Below are positions 18,291 to 28,177 of a stretch of DNA of 64,000 bases, in pieces. Within the stretch, counting starts at the first letter, position 1. Every line of letters starts with the position of its first letter. The DNA lies in NCBI RefSeq assembly GCF_021295345.1, contig NZ_JAIMJB010000021.1, positions 1 to 64,000 on the forward strand. The letters run 5' to 3'. The notes under the pieces were generated by a model that was not told the DNA's origin, made no database searches, and saw only the letters and a program-made list of their open reading frames with translations. Made by a program: the position numbers and the translations under genes. The DNA comes from Motilimonas eburnea. Lineage in GTDB: Bacteria; Pseudomonadota; Gammaproteobacteria; Enterobacterales; CBDFNC01.

Positions 18291-20114
18291 ATGTCACAAC
18301 CCCTTTCTAAAGATACAAGCCAACACGCCAATCGCTGGCTCAAGCAGCAAAAAAGTAAGTCTAATGGTTTATTAGCCAAGGCCATCGCCTTTGGCTCGTT
18401 CAATGGCTTGTTGATGATCGGCCAAATGGCGCTGCTAGCCATCCTCATTAATCAAGCTATCTTTGAGCAGCGCAGCTTAACGGAGTTAGGGCCTTGGTTT
18501 GGTTACCTTGTCGTTGTGGTAATACTGCGTGCTTTGTTTGGTTATTTAAGTGAGCGCTTTAGTCAACGCGCCGCTGCAAGGATAAAACAACAAATTAGGC
18601 ACGAGCTGCTGGCTAAGATCGTCCGCCTTGGCCCTGCTTATTGTCGTCAATTCGGGCAATCCAACCTGGCCCAATTAACCCATCAAGGGGTTGAATCGCT
18701 GCAAGATTATTTTGCAGGCTATTTACCTGTGGTTGCCTATTGCGCCGTGATCCCTTTTGGCGTGTTGGCCTTAGTGTTTCCCTTTGATTGGGGCGCGGGC
18801 TTGATCTTAGTGTTCACAGCGCCCTTTATCCCGTTTTTCATGATTTTGATTGGCCAGCGCGCAGAAGCCATGAATCAGCAACATTGGGCTAAGCTGTTGC
18901 GCATGAGCAGTCACTTTTTGGATATTATTCAGGGGCTGACGCAACTGAAGGTGTTCAATGCGGCGCGCCAAGAGCTTGCTGCGGTAAAATCCATTAGTGA
19001 TGATTATCGGCGTCAAACCATGAAAATCTTACGGGTGGCGTTTTTATCCTCATTCTTTTTGGAATTTTTAGCCTCTGTTTCCATTGCTTTAGTGGCGGTT
19101 ATCTTTGGCTTTAGGCTTTATTACGGCGAGGCGACCTATGTGATTGCCCTTTGGATCTTGTTGTTGGCCCCCGAGTTCTACTTGCCATTTCGCAACCTAG
19201 GCACTCAGTATCATGCCAAAATGGCAGGGGCGGCCGCTGCCGTGGATATGATAAAGCTATTGGAGCAACCTGAACCAACAACGACAGCTAAGCCAACAAG
19301 CGTCGATGTTGCGCTGGCTAGACCAAGCTTAGTGGCGCCCTTTACGTTAACTTGTCAGCAGGTTAACTTCGCCTACGCTGGGCGTCGCAATACCTTGGTT
19401 GATATTAATTTGCAGATTTCAGGCCCCGGTTTATTCGCTATTGTTGGGGCAAGTGGCGCGGGAAAATCCACCTTAATTGATATATTGCTGGGCTTTCAAT
19501 CCCCCGATAGCGGTCATGTGCTGGTTAATCAACAACCTTTAACCCCAACGTTACGCGACCGGTGGCTCAATCATTGTGGTTGGATAGCGCAGCAAGGCCA
19601 GGTGTTCTTTGGCTCCATCGCTTATAACCTCGCCTTGAGTGATGACATTGATATAAACCTTGCTCAGCAAGCATTAGCCCAAGCGGGATTAAACCCGTTT
19701 GTTGATTCCCTTGAGAAGGGCATAAATACCCAAGTAGGTGAAGGTGGGCTGGGCCTTTCGGGTGGACAAAGTCAGCGCTTAGCCTTAGCAAGAGCATTTT
19801 ATCATCAACCTGAAGTATTGATACTGGATGAGCCAAGTAGCCACTTAGACAAAGACAGTGAAGCCATCGTCCTTGATGCGATTAAGGAATATGCAAAAAC
19901 ACATTTGGTGATAGTGATCGCTCATCGCTTGCATACGGTAAAGCAGGCCAATGCCATTATTGTGATGGCCGAGGGGCAAGTAGTTGAGCAAGGTGACCAT
20001 CAGCAACTACTGGCTCAAAATGGGATTTACCATGCCATGTTACATGTGGATAGCGACCTCAGCGGCATTAATCAAGAGGGCTTAAAACCAACGGGAGTAG
20101 GGCGTCATGAATAA
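18291..20114 (+). CDS. cydD: Heterodimeric ABC exporter subunit CydD
   Basis: 607-residue fused membrane/ATPase half-transporter. With CydC it exports glutathione and cysteine to the periplasm and binds haem in E. coli, and is needed to assemble cytochrome bd. Six membrane helices occupy about residues 20-310. The ATPase domain has Walker A GASGAGKST, signature LGLSGGQSQR and Walker B LILDEPSSHLD. The frame is open from 18225, but ATG 18291 (MSQPLSKD) has AGGAG six bases upstream and is chosen. It overlaps the start of cydC by 8 bases. Placement directly behind cydABX makes this a single assembly-plus-enzyme locus. Confidence 0.95.
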   Translation: MSQPLSKDTSQHANRWLKQQKSKSNGLLAKAIAFGSFNGLLMIGQMALLAILINQAIFEQRSLTELGPWFGYLVVVVILRALFGYLSERFSQRAAARIKQQIRHELLAKIVRLGPAYCRQFGQSNLAQLTHQGVESLQDYFAGYLPVVAYCAVIPFGVLALVFPFDWGAGLILVFTAPFIPFFMILIGQRAEAMNQQHWAKLLRMSSHFLDIIQGLTQLKVFNAARQELAAVKSISDDYRRQTMKILRVAFLSSFFLEFLASVSIALVAVIFGFRLYYGEATYVIALWILLLAPEFYLPFRNLGTQYHAKMAGAAAAVDMIKLLEQPEPTTTAKPTSVDVALARPSLVAPFTLTCQQVNFAYAGRRNTLVDINLQISGPGLFAIVGASGAGKSTLIDILLGFQSPDSGHVLVNQQPLTPTLRDRWLNHCGWIAQQGQVFFGSIAYNLALSDDIDINLAQQALAQAGLNPFVDSLEKGINTQVGEGGLGLSGGQSQRLALARAFYHQPEVLILDEPSSHLDKDSEAIVLDAIKEYAKTHLVIVIAHRLHTVKQANAIIVMAEGQVVEQGDHQQLLAQNGIYHAMLHVDSDLSGINQEGLKPTGVGRHE

Positions 20115-21828
20115 TGTGATCCGTTTGCTCAAGCTAATGAAACCCCAACTTGGGATGATGGCGCTGGGTGCCTTGTTATCCCTTGTCGCCCTGTTAGCCA
20201 ATATAAGCTTACTTGCCGTTTCTGGCTGGTTTCTGACCATCATGGCGATGGCTGGACTAACAGGCGCCTCGATTAATTATTTTACACCGGGCGCAGTGGT
20301 GCGCTTTTTAGCCATTGTCAGAACCGCGGGTCGCTATGCGGAGCGATTAGTTACCCACGAAGCGACGTTTCGGATTTTAGCCCAGTTAAGGTACTACTTT
20401 TATCAACAATTAATGCCTTTGATGCCCTATTATCAGGTGCAGTTTCAATCGGCTGATTTGTTAACGCGAATGCAGCAAGATATCGATAATATTGACAACT
20501 TTTACCTTCGCATCTTACTGCCTGCGACGGTGGCGGGCGTGAGTGTCCCGCTTGTGTGTGCGGCGGTCGCTTATTTTTCAACTACCTTAGCCATGGTGTT
20601 AGCTCTGGTGCTGGTGGCGTTGGGGGTAGGCTTACCTTACTTAACCTATCGTTTGAGTGCGGCTCAAGCCAAACAAAAGCTGCAAGTGAATAACCAGTTG
20701 CAACTGGGGTTAGTTGACGGCATTTTTGCTCTGCGTGAGCTCATTATGTATCAGGTTGCAACGCGTTATCACGCGCATCTACTAGATGTTTCTCAACGAT
20801 TATTAGCGATAGAGCTGCAATTACAGCGTTATCGTAGTTTGGCGAACTCGGCTCATTTTTTGTTGGTTAATGGGCTGGTGATAATCAGCTTTGTTATTCT
20901 GATACCGTTAGTGGAGCAAGGCCAATTGGCCAGTGAGTATATTGCTAGTCTTGCGCTGTTAATGCTTGTCAGTGTTGAAACCGTGATGGCATTGCCATTG
21001 GCTTGCCAGTTATTACCCAACACCTTAGCCAGTGCGGCGCGTTTGTTTGACATTGTTGATATGCCCCATCCTAAGTTTACAGGTAACGAGAAGGTGACTC
21101 GCGGGGATATTGTATTTAACCAATTGGACTTTAGTTACCCAGAGCAGAGCGCGTTAGCATTAAAGGGGATTACCCTCACCATTAAACCGGGACAAAAGGT
21201 GGCCATTATTGGCCCAAGTGGTGCAGGAAAATCAACATTGATTAACTTACTGATGGGCTTTTGGCCGACCCCAGCAGGCAAGCTCACGGTGGCAGGCAAA
21301 GATCTTAATGTGTTAGATCGAGAGCAATTAAGGCAGCACATGACATTGATGAGTCAAACGGGCCACATTTTTAATGCCACCATTGCCGATAACTTACGTT
21401 TAGCCAAGCCTGATGTGACTTTGGAGCAAATGCGCCAAGTTTGTGAACAGGTCGGGTTAACTGACTTTATTGATACCCTTGAACATGGCGTCGATACTTG
21501 GCTAGGAGAAACCGGCTCGGGGATATCTGGCGGCCAAAGGCAGCGGTTGCAATTGGCGCAAGTACTGCTTCGAAATGGTCAGGTATTGATTCTCGATGAG
21601 CCAAGTAAAGGCTTAGATAACTTATCAGAGCGCCAGCTCATGGCGAATTTATTTGGCCATCTTGCGAGTACTCAGCAAACCCTGATCATGGTTACTCATA
21701 AACCGGCTATGCTAGCGGCGATGGATAAGATAGTGGTGATGGAGCAAGGGGAAGTCGTGGCGATGGGTGAGCACTTGAGTTTACTGCAAACGTGCCCTTA
21801 TTATCGCGACCTTATTGATTATTTTTAG
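20107..21828 (+). CDS. cydC: Heterodimeric ABC exporter subunit CydC
   Basis: 573-residue partner of CydD, with the same fused layout: membrane domain (residues about 10-310), then an ATPase with Walker A GPSGAGKST, signature GSGISGGQRQR and Walker B LILDEPSKGLD, and a switch His in MVTHKPAM. The length matches E. coli CydC. The ATG lies inside the last codons of cydD, which indicates translational coupling and equal production of the two halves. Confidence 0.95.
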   Translation: MNNVIRLLKLMKPQLGMMALGALLSLVALLANISLLAVSGWFLTIMAMAGLTGASINYFTPGAVVRFLAIVRTAGRYAERLVTHEATFRILAQLRYYFYQQLMPLMPYYQVQFQSADLLTRMQQDIDNIDNFYLRILLPATVAGVSVPLVCAAVAYFSTTLAMVLALVLVALGVGLPYLTYRLSAAQAKQKLQVNNQLQLGLVDGIFALRELIMYQVATRYHAHLLDVSQRLLAIELQLQRYRSLANSAHFLLVNGLVIISFVILIPLVEQGQLASEYIASLALLMLVSVETVMALPLACQLLPNTLASAARLFDIVDMPHPKFTGNEKVTRGDIVFNQLDFSYPEQSALALKGITLTIKPGQKVAIIGPSGAGKSTLINLLMGFWPTPAGKLTVAGKDLNVLDREQLRQHMTLMSQTGHIFNATIADNLRLAKPDVTLEQMRQVCEQVGLTDFIDTLEHGVDTWLGETGSGISGGQRQRLQLAQVLLRNGQVLILDEPSKGLDNLSERQLMANLFGHLASTQQTLIMVTHKPAMLAAMDKIVVMEQGEVVAMGEHLSLLQTCPYYRDLIDYF

Positions 21829-21845
21829 TCTTAAGCAGACTTTTT
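21827..21845 (+). terminator. Weak candidate terminator of the cyd operon
   Basis: AGTCT (21827-21831) and AGACT (21837-21841) form a short 5-bp stem with loop TAAGC, followed by TTTT. It overlaps the cydC stop codon. The stem is short, so efficiency is doubtful. Confidence 0.45.
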
Positions 21846-21983
21846 AGCCAACGCCTTGCTGTAATATGACTCATTAAGTTGATTGGGTAGGGTGACGATT
21901 TTGAGCGAGCCTGTCGACTTGTAATCATGATGCACGCCACTGGCGTTGCGAAAACTGATTGAAGGAACTGACTCTCTATACCC

Positions 21984-22017
21984 AAGCAGCCTAAGCCGGA
22001 CATGGCTTAGGCTGCTT
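21984..22017 (-). terminator. Long perfect hairpin after the chemoreceptor gene
   Basis: AAGCAGCCTAAGCC (21984-21997) and GGCTTAGGCTGCTT (22004-22017) form a perfect 14-bp stem with loop GGACAT. It lies 17 bases beyond the stop of the minus-strand chemoreceptor gene. No U run follows on either strand, so it may act as an mRNA end-protecting structure rather than an intrinsic terminator. The upstream part of this gap (21876-21889) carries AAGTTGATTGGGTA, related to the inverted repeat at 32446-32503. Confidence 0.5.
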
Positions 22018-22033
22018 CGTCAACCTCTGATGG

Positions 22034-23914
22034 TTAAACCTTAAATTGACCCAGTAGCTTATCTTGCTCAGATACTTGTTGCTCCATTGCGCGACAATGG
22101 TTTACTTGCTCAATGGCGCCACTGGATACTTCTTGACTGATGTCGCGGATATTTGTGGTGTTGCGATTAATCTCTTCTGAGGTTGCCGATTGTTGCTCGG
22201 CTGCCGCAGCAATTTGCAAGTTCATGTCATTTATTTTAACGATGGCAGAACGAATCACATCCAGTGCTTCATTCGCCTTGCTGGCTTCTTCAGAGGTATC
22301 ACTGGCAAGCTCTCTGCTTTGTTTAATTTTGGACTCAGCCTCTCTAACACCCGTTTGCAGTTGTTCTATCATGGTTTTTATTTCGCTGGTGGATTGTTGA
22401 GTACGAGAAGCCAGAGAACGAACTTCATCAGCAACGACCGCAAATCCACGTCCTGTTTCACCTGCTCGCGCGGCCTCAATTGCGGCATTGAGTGCGAGTA
22501 AATTGGTTTGTTCAGCAATGCCGGTGATCACGAGTAAGATGGATTCAATGTTATCACTGTATTTTGCTAGCTCGACAACGGTTGCAACGGCGTGATCCAT
22601 TTCTTTAGCGAGGTTATTAATCGACTGACTGGCACTGGACACGATGGCCACGCCGTTCGCCGTTTCGGTGTCAGCGGTTTGTGCTGATTGGGCGGCGACT
22701 TGAGCACTGTTAGCCACCTCGACAGCACTGGACGCCATCTGATTCATGGCGGTGGCCAGTTGATCCAGCTCGGCAAGCTGTGTCGCTAACTCTGATTCGG
22801 CTTTTTGTGATTCATCGCTCGTCAGAGTGGTACTGTGTCGGATGTCATCAGAAATGGACTTGATCTGGGTGATCATGGTTTGCAACTGAGCAACAAATTT
22901 GTTGAATTGATCAGCCACTTCGCCAAATTCATCATTGGATAATACGGGCAAACGCTTAGTTAAGTCGCCGTTACCACTGTTAATTTCTACAAGTGAGCTA
23001 CTGAGTAGACCAATAGGGTGTAGAATGCGTTGCATAAGGGTACTGACTATTACAACACCAATCAGTAAGCTAATCAGTCCGCCGAATAATGACTTCCAAG
23101 CGATTGCTTGAGCATCAGCCATGACAATGTTTTCGTCTACCACAATGGCGAGATACCAATCAAGCCCTTTTAATTCGGTTAAAGGGGTAAAGCTAACCCA
23201 TAACGATTTACCGTCTATGCTGACTTCTTTGATATTCGACTCAAGGGGTAATTTAGTGCCGCCAAAAGCAGTACTGTAATTTTGGCCATTGAGGTCAGCG
23301 TTGGGGTGAGAGATGATCTTACCATTACTGCTGAGTAAAAAAGCGTAACCCGCACCATTGAAGTTCAATGTGTTTAGTGCACTCGAGACGGTTTTTAGGC
23401 TTAAATCACCACCAAATGCACCTTTGAAACTGCCTTTGTCAGATAATTTAGCAACGACTGAGATCAGGATATCCTTTGTGACGGCATCGGCATAAGGCTC
23501 GGTGATGGCTGCGCCTTTTGCTGCTCTGGCTACACCGTACCAAGGGCGCTTGCGGGCATCCCAGTTATCTGGTTGCCAAGTAGGATCATTGGTGATCGCG
23601 ACGCCATCTGTGTCTAGGCCACCGAAAATAAGCAAAAACTCGTCTTTTAATAAGGGGCTGTTAAATGCTTCTTGGATATTTTCATCGCTAAAGTCGGCAT
23701 CGATGAACTGGGCCATCAGGTTTATCAGCTCGAGCTTACCATTTAACCAATGAGTGATTTGGAGATTTAATGCGTCACTGGATTCGGTAATGGCTGCATA
23801 GGAATGGGTTTTGAGATTATCGGACATCTCTTTATATTGAAACCAAGACAACAGGCTGATCGTGACGGCTAATACGATGGAGGAGGCCCCCACCACTTTC
23901 CACGCAACTTTCAT
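22034..23914 (-). CDS. Methyl-accepting chemotaxis protein with amino-acid-type dCache sensor
   Basis: 626-residue inner-membrane chemoreceptor. Order: N-terminal membrane helix (about 7-25), periplasmic dCache_1 domain (about 35-275), second membrane helix (about 278-300), HAMP (about 300-350) and a cytoplasmic signalling domain whose tip reads [20 protein letters not shown]. The membrane-distal part of the sensor shows R123, W125, Y126, Y141, D143 and D170. The order and spacing are identical to the amino-acid-binding residues of Pseudomonas PctA (R126, W128, Y129, Y144, D146, D173); the first Tyr of that motif is Trp here. Sensing of free amino acids is therefore likely. No C-terminal CheR-binding pentapeptide is evident (ends GQFKV). 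Single gene. Confidence 0.93.
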   Translation of the reverse strand: MKVAWKVVGASSIVLAVTISLLSWFQYKEMSDNLKTHSYAAITESSDALNLQITHWLNGKLELINLMAQFIDADFSDENIQEAFNSPLLKDEFLLIFGGLDTDGVAITNDPTWQPDNWDARKRPWYGVARAAKGAAITEPYADAVTKDILISVVAKLSDKGSFKGAFGGDLSLKTVSSALNTLNFNGAGYAFLLSSNGKIISHPNADLNGQNYSTAFGGTKLPLESNIKEVSIDGKSLWVSFTPLTELKGLDWYLAIVVDENIVMADAQAIAWKSLFGGLISLLIGVVIVSTLMQRILHPIGLLSSSLVEINSGNGDLTKRLPVLSNDEFGEVADQFNKFVAQLQTMITQIKSISDDIRHSTTLTSDESQKAESELATQLAELDQLATAMNQMASSAVEVANSAQVAAQSAQTADTETANGVAIVSSASQSINNLAKEMDHAVATVVELAKYSDNIESILLVITGIAEQTNLLALNAAIEAARAGETGRGFAVVADEVRSLASRTQQSTSEIKTMIEQLQTGVREAESKIKQSRELASDTSEEASKANEALDVIRSAIVKINDMNLQIAAAAEQQSATSEEINRNTTNIRDISQEVSSGAIEQVNHCRAMEQQVSEQDKLLGQFKV

Positions 23915-24030
23915 AGCTAATTCCTATTAACATGGTCGATGAATGATGTTTATAGATCTAGCTTAAGACTAAACTGAGTTTTTGCTTGGATTTATGGGAA
24001 CTGAGCGGTCATTTTTATATAAAATTGCAG

Positions 24031-24696
24031 TTATTTCAGATCTTCAGGTTGAAAAGAATCCAGCCACTGCGGCTTGTAGGTTGCCATTAGGCTAATGGCC
24101 ATGCCATTGAGGAGCGCTTCTGGAAATAGCATCAGCGGCCAAAGGTGAAGGTAATCTTGCAGTACCGCTTCGGCCCGATATTGGCCATCAATCAGGTAAA
24201 AACCGCCTAAAGCAAGGTGGCGAACCAACATGCTCAGTGCTGCCGCAAAAAAGCCACAGCAAAATACATAAACGAAAAAATGCCTGGGCAAATGCTGTCG
24301 ATAGAGCCTTAATACTTGATGGCTGACAAGGATAGGTAATCCTATACCGAGGAGTATTTCGATAACAGTCTGGGCAACTGAGCTGCCTTGCCAGAAGCTA
24401 AGTAACACTAAGTTTGCCGTCGCGATCAGAAAGGTCAAGCGCCAGCCGATCATTAATGTTGCCGCGGTCAATCCGAGAAAGTGCATTTCAAGGCCGGCGT
24501 GTATGCCAGCTTTTAAATACCAAATAGGCAGCAAAGCCAGCGCAATTCCAAGGCATCTTTTTTGCAATTCAGGCAAAAGAGGTGGGTGTAAATACTGCTG
24601 ATAACCAATGACAAGAAGTAAGCAAGCTAATAAAGTGCCGGCGACCCCGCTAAGTAAGGTAAATTCAATGGCAGGGGCCGGTGAAGAGGCGAGCAT
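24031..24696 (-). CDS. COG3235-type membrane protein, ECF/CbiM-like permease family
   Basis: 221-residue protein with about six hydrophobic segments. Conserved-looking stretches are IKAGIHAGLEMHFLGLTAATLMIGWRL-type sequence (shown in part as GLEMHFLGLTAATLMIGW), RQHLPRHFFVYVF and LMLFPEALLNGM, typical of proteins annotated as energy-coupling-factor transporter permease-like. No ATPase or substrate-specific partner gene is adjacent, so transport is unproven. Its ATG overlaps the pflA stop by one base (TAATG arrangement), giving tight translational coupling to pflA. The same coupling in related genomes would argue for a link to pyruvate-formate lyase activation, for example metal supply (inference). 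Confidence 0.65.
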   Translation of the reverse strand: MLASSPAPAIEFTLLSGVAGTLLACLLLVIGYQQYLHPPLLPELQKRCLGIALALLPIWYLKAGIHAGLEMHFLGLTAATLMIGWRLTFLIATANLVLLSFWQGSSVAQTVIEILLGIGLPILVSHQVLRLYRQHLPRHFFVYVFCCGFFAAALSMLVRHLALGGFYLIDGQYRAEAVLQDYLHLWPLMLFPEALLNGMAISLMATYKPQWLDSFQPEDLK

Positions 24697-25508
24697 TAGA
24701 AAATCACATTATCGTGGTATTCACTGAGAATGTCTTTAATTGTGTTCATGACATCCCGAGAAGGGGGCGATACACCTTCAAGAGGGTAGGTTTCACCCAT
24801 GGCTATCCATTTATGTCGGCCTAACTCGTGATAAGGCAGTAACTCAACCTTTTCGATGTTTTTCATTGGCTTAATAAACTCACCTAAATCGCGAGCAGAT
24901 TGCTCGTCATCAGTGTGGCCCGGCACAACGACATAACGGATCCAAGTAGGTTGATTCCGTTCGGCAAGGTGCTTGGCAAAAGCTAAGGTGTATTTGTTGC
25001 TAACGTGAGTAAGTTCAATATGGGCATCGTTATGAATTTGCTTGATGTCGAGCATTACCAGATCAGAGACATCAAGCACTTCATCGACCAACGGACTCAT
25101 TTTACGCACAAAGCCATTGGTATCTAAACAAGTGTGTATGCCTTCTTTCTTGGCTTGGCTGAACAAGGCATGAACAAACTCTTGTTGCAACATGACCTCG
25201 CCTCCGCTGGCTGTGACTCCGCCGCCACTGGCGTTCATGAAGTGGCGGTATTGAACTAAATCTTTCATCAGTTCATCAACGGTCACTTCTTTGCCGCCTT
25301 CGGTATCCCAAGTGTCACGGTTATGACAATACTGGCAACGCATTAAGCAGCCTTGAGTGAAGACAATAAAACGTATACCGGGGCCATCGACGGTGCCGCA
25401 CGTTTCCACAGAGTGAATACGGCCAGTCACTTTACCCATATCTTGCTCAGCTTCTGAGCTTAGGGTCACTGAATCAATTTGTGTCGATGGATGGGCAGGG
25501 CTTGTCAT
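24696..25508 (-). CDS. pflA: Pyruvate formate-lyase 1-activating enzyme
   Basis: Radical-SAM enzyme that installs the glycyl radical on PflB under anaerobic conditions. The cluster motif CLMRCQYC (C54, C58, C61) coordinates the 4Fe-4S cluster, and [14 protein letters not shown] is the GGE SAM-binding region. From residue 24 ([10 protein letters not shown]) onward it aligns with the 246-residue E. coli enzyme. The longer start at 25508 is kept because AGGT precedes it and the internal ATG (25439) lacks a ribosome-binding site, giving 270 residues with an unusual 23-residue extension. In most enteric and Shewanella genomes pflA follows pflB; here the two are 24.6 kb apart. Confidence 0.93.
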   Translation of the reverse strand: MTSPAHPSTQIDSVTLSSEAEQDMGKVTGRIHSVETCGTVDGPGIRFIVFTQGCLMRCQYCHNRDTWDTEGGKEVTVDELMKDLVQYRHFMNASGGGVTASGGEVMLQQEFVHALFSQAKKEGIHTCLDTNGFVRKMSPLVDEVLDVSDLVMLDIKQIHNDAHIELTHVSNKYTLAFAKHLAERNQPTWIRYVVVPGHTDDEQSARDLGEFIKPMKNIEKVELLPYHELGRHKWIAMGETYPLEGVSPPSRDVMNTIKDILSEYHDNVIF

Positions 25509-25987
25509 AAGTACCTAAACAGTTGTGATTGAGCAAGGGCAATAAAATAAGTAGATGATTGTAACCAAATATACCCAAGCATAAAAGCTTTGGCGTCTTG
25601 GATTTGTGCAAAAAGCGCTTTTTAAATGCCGTTAACAAAAACGCTGTATCGGGGCGAATCCTGTTTCCCTCATAAATGTTATCAACTTGTGATATTTGTC
25701 TCGCCTAGGATGTCTTAAAACTACTAGATATTCGGTAATTCACCACTGTTCATTGTGTCTTCGTTTCTACGGAAAAATGGTACGATATTGATTAACTCTT
25801 TGTTTAGTAATGATTATGGTCTGTCGCTTTTATTGCTTTTTGTCTTTTTTTTGGGGTTTTTAACGGTTTATGAAGGCTGAGTCTGGTGTCTTTTAATTGA
25901 CATTGATTTTCGCCTTTTCCTATTACGATGTTGCTCAATGATAACCATCACTGGTATCGCAATATTTCATCAATAGGAGCAAGTTTA
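25509..25987. other. 479-base intergenic region without a recognised gene
   Basis: AT-rich divergent region between pflA and the haem-binding membrane protein. TATACCCAAGC near 25570 resembles the ends of the short inverted-repeat family seen at 32446-32503. No convincing RNA gene, FNR site or terminator was found. It must contain promoters for both flanking genes. Confidence 0.4.
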
Positions 25988-27547
25988 ATGAGGATGAGGT
26001 CAACGGATTGGCCCCTAGTGATTATTCACTCAACGGCAATGGTTGCATTAGTGATCAGCTTACTTTCTGGGTTTAGGCTGGCCCAAGATAGTCAACACGC
26101 CGTTGCCGTCGTTCAGAGATTGCAGTGGCTATTGCCTCAGGGAGATGTGTTTTTCTGGCATGGCTTATCAGCCTTGATATGGATAGGTGTCATGTTAGCT
26201 TATGCGGGATACCTATTATTGCGCGATAAGCCACTGGCTGCGGTGAAATCCAAACGTTTGCTGATCCAATCCCTTAAAGTCGTGTTGCCATTGAGCTTAG
26301 TGACCGGTTTATTGCTGTATTTTTCGCCACAGAGCTTGTCATTCCTGTGGCTGCTAGAGATTCACTACTATCTTGCCATCATGGTTGTGCTATTGGCTTC
26401 GCTACATATTTTGTTGCAATTGCAATCCGGTATCAAACCAACGTTGGCTATTTTTTTATTTCGCCGAGCACCGGCTAAGCACAGTTTACCTTTATGCATT
26501 GGCGTGTTGGTCGCAGGCCTTTGCTTTTTTTATTACCCGAGTCTCACGCCCAAATTAGTCAGCCAGCACACAGCCCAACCGGTACGAATTGATGGCATTA
26601 GTGATGAATGGACACAGATAACTGAGAGTTATTTGTGGTTAGGGCAGGGAGCAAACCAAGGTCAGCAGCTTAGAGTATCGGCGCGCTCTATGCATGATGA
26701 GCACGTGGTGTACTTTTTATTTCGATGGCAAGATACAGAACCTAGCTATCAACACCTCCCCTTGATCAAAACGGCACAGGGTTGGCAAGTTCGCCAACAA
26801 GGCTTTGCTACCGATGATGAGCAGCAATTTTACGAAGATAAATTTGCGGTTATGTTAAGTCATTCGGCACGCTTTGGCGCCGCTGGCAGTATTCATTTAG
26901 GTGCAAAGCCACGAGCCGATCTGCCTGAATCACGCTCCGGCCGCGGCTATCATTACCTCAAGCAAGGCTTAGTGGATGTTTGGCAGTGGAAAGCCGCGCG
27001 CCTAAGTCACATGTCAGTACTGGATGATGATCACTTTGCTCAACCGGTCAAGGTGTGTGATTACTGCCCTCGTTATACCGCAGGCTATCAAACCGATGCC
27101 AAGGATGCAGGCGGTTATCGCATGAATTGGCAGTGGTTTGACGCCAATACCGTGGTGCCATTGCGATTGCCCAAAGCGGAATTTATGGCTCAGTTTTTAC
27201 CTTCATCAGGCAGTGAGCTGGGGGCGGATTTAAGCCAATATGCAATTAGCTGGTGGGATACGCAAGCCTACAGTGAGCACCTCGATACTTATCCCATTGG
27301 CACTGCCTTACCCAGTGTGCTGCTGTTGGATCAATTTGAAGGCGATCGCGGCGATGTGCGTGCCGTCGCGACCTGGCAAGACGGTTTCTGGCAACTTGAA
27401 ATCGCCCGTAATAGGCAAACCCACTCAGAGCATGACCTCAATATTGAGTCAGGCATTTATATCTGGCCCGCTTCATTTGATGCCAACCAAACTCGTCATA
27501 GTTATTCACAACAGCCTTGGCAGCTGGTGTTGGAGCAACAAGGATGA
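25988..27547 (+). CDS. Membrane cytochrome b-like protein with ethylbenzene-dehydrogenase-type haem-binding domain
   Basis: 519 residues. The N-terminal 200 residues hold about four to five membrane helices with spaced histidines (VIIHSTAM, FFWHGLSALIW, LLEIHYYLAIM, LASLHILL), as in cytochrome b561-type membrane subunits. From about residue 200 a periplasmic beta-rich domain starts with PVRIDGISDEWTQI and contains YFLFRWQDTEPS and EDKFAVMLSH, the pattern of the haem-b-binding gamma subunit of ethylbenzene/DMSO-reductase-type enzymes (PF09459). The fusion suggests transfer of electrons between the quinone pool and the periplasm. No molybdoenzyme or iron-sulfur subunit is nearby. AGGAG at 25975-25979 supports ATG 25988 over the in-frame 25928. 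It overlaps the DUF1566 gene by 4 bases. Confidence 0.75.
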   Translation: MRMRSTDWPLVIIHSTAMVALVISLLSGFRLAQDSQHAVAVVQRLQWLLPQGDVFFWHGLSALIWIGVMLAYAGYLLLRDKPLAAVKSKRLLIQSLKVVLPLSLVTGLLLYFSPQSLSFLWLLEIHYYLAIMVVLLASLHILLQLQSGIKPTLAIFLFRRAPAKHSLPLCIGVLVAGLCFFYYPSLTPKLVSQHTAQPVRIDGISDEWTQITESYLWLGQGANQGQQLRVSARSMHDEHVVYFLFRWQDTEPSYQHLPLIKTAQGWQVRQQGFATDDEQQFYEDKFAVMLSHSARFGAAGSIHLGAKPRADLPESRSGRGYHYLKQGLVDVWQWKAARLSHMSVLDDDHFAQPVKVCDYCPRYTAGYQTDAKDAGGYRMNWQWFDANTVVPLRLPKAEFMAQFLPSSGSELGADLSQYAISWWDTQAYSEHLDTYPIGTALPSVLLLDQFEGDRGDVRAVATWQDGFWQLEIARNRQTHSEHDLNIESGIYIWPASFDANQTRHSYSQQPWQLVLEQQG

Positions 27548-28137
27548 AAACCCAAATATTGATGTTATTGATGTTATTGATGAGCTTACTGAGCGCGATG
27601 GAGGCGACGGGAGCCGATGGCAAAGTGGGGACATTGAGGTATCAAAAAGTACACCAGCAAGGCCATCACATCGCTGCTAAATCTGGCCCTTGGCATTGTG
27701 TCTTCGACAAGGAAACCGGATTGTTGTGGGAAGTGAAATCCGTGCAAGAAGGCGCGCACTACTACAAATCAACTTATTCGTGGTTTTGGCAACAACAAGG
27801 GGTTGCGCGCGCAGGCAGCTGTGCATTAGCCGAGGGTTATGCACCTTGTGATACCGAGCAATTGATTCACTTATTTAACCAAATTCAATATTGCGGTGTC
27901 GCGAACTGGCGCCTACCTAACACAGCGGAGCTACAAAGCCTGCTTGATCCTGATGCCTATGTTGGGCGCCCTTGGGTACCTGCAGGGCTTTTTCCCAATA
28001 CGGTGAAGGGACCTTATTGGACGGCCGACTGGCACCCAAGCCTTAACAAACCTGCCACAGTGCATTTTGGCACGGGGCAAATTAACTATTTAACTGCGCA
28101 AGGAAGTGCTTGGCTGCGATTGGTTAGCAAACCTTGA
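27544..28137 (+). CDS. Secreted DUF1566 (Lcl C-terminal domain) protein
   Basis: 197 residues beginning MKTQILMLLMLLMSLLSAMEATG, a clear export signal. The mature part has the DUF1566 pattern: VFDKETGLLWEVK near the front, CGVANWRLPNTAELQSLLD in the middle and YWTADWHP near the end. The family resembles the FGE/C-type-lectin fold; its function is unknown. There are four or five Cys in the mature region, probably disulfide-paired in the periplasm. The ATG overlaps the stop of the preceding cytochrome gene (ATGA), so the two are translationally coupled and probably work as a pair. The frame is also open to an upstream start at 27517, which is rejected because it would remove the signal peptide from the N-terminus. 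Confidence 0.78.
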   Translation: MKTQILMLLMLLMSLLSAMEATGADGKVGTLRYQKVHQQGHHIAAKSGPWHCVFDKETGLLWEVKSVQEGAHYYKSTYSWFWQQQGVARAGSCALAEGYAPCDTEQLIHLFNQIQYCGVANWRLPNTAELQSLLDPDAYVGRPWVPAGLFPNTVKGPYWTADWHPSLNKPATVHFGTGQINYLTAQGSAWLRLVSKP

Positions 28138-28177
28138 GTACGTGACGACAACAATAACCTAAACAAGGATGTAAGCG

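Noticed and set aside
21812-22003. 63-codon minus-strand frame between cydC and the chemoreceptor
   Set aside because: Overlaps the cydC end and the hairpin at 21984-22017, and has no start signal.
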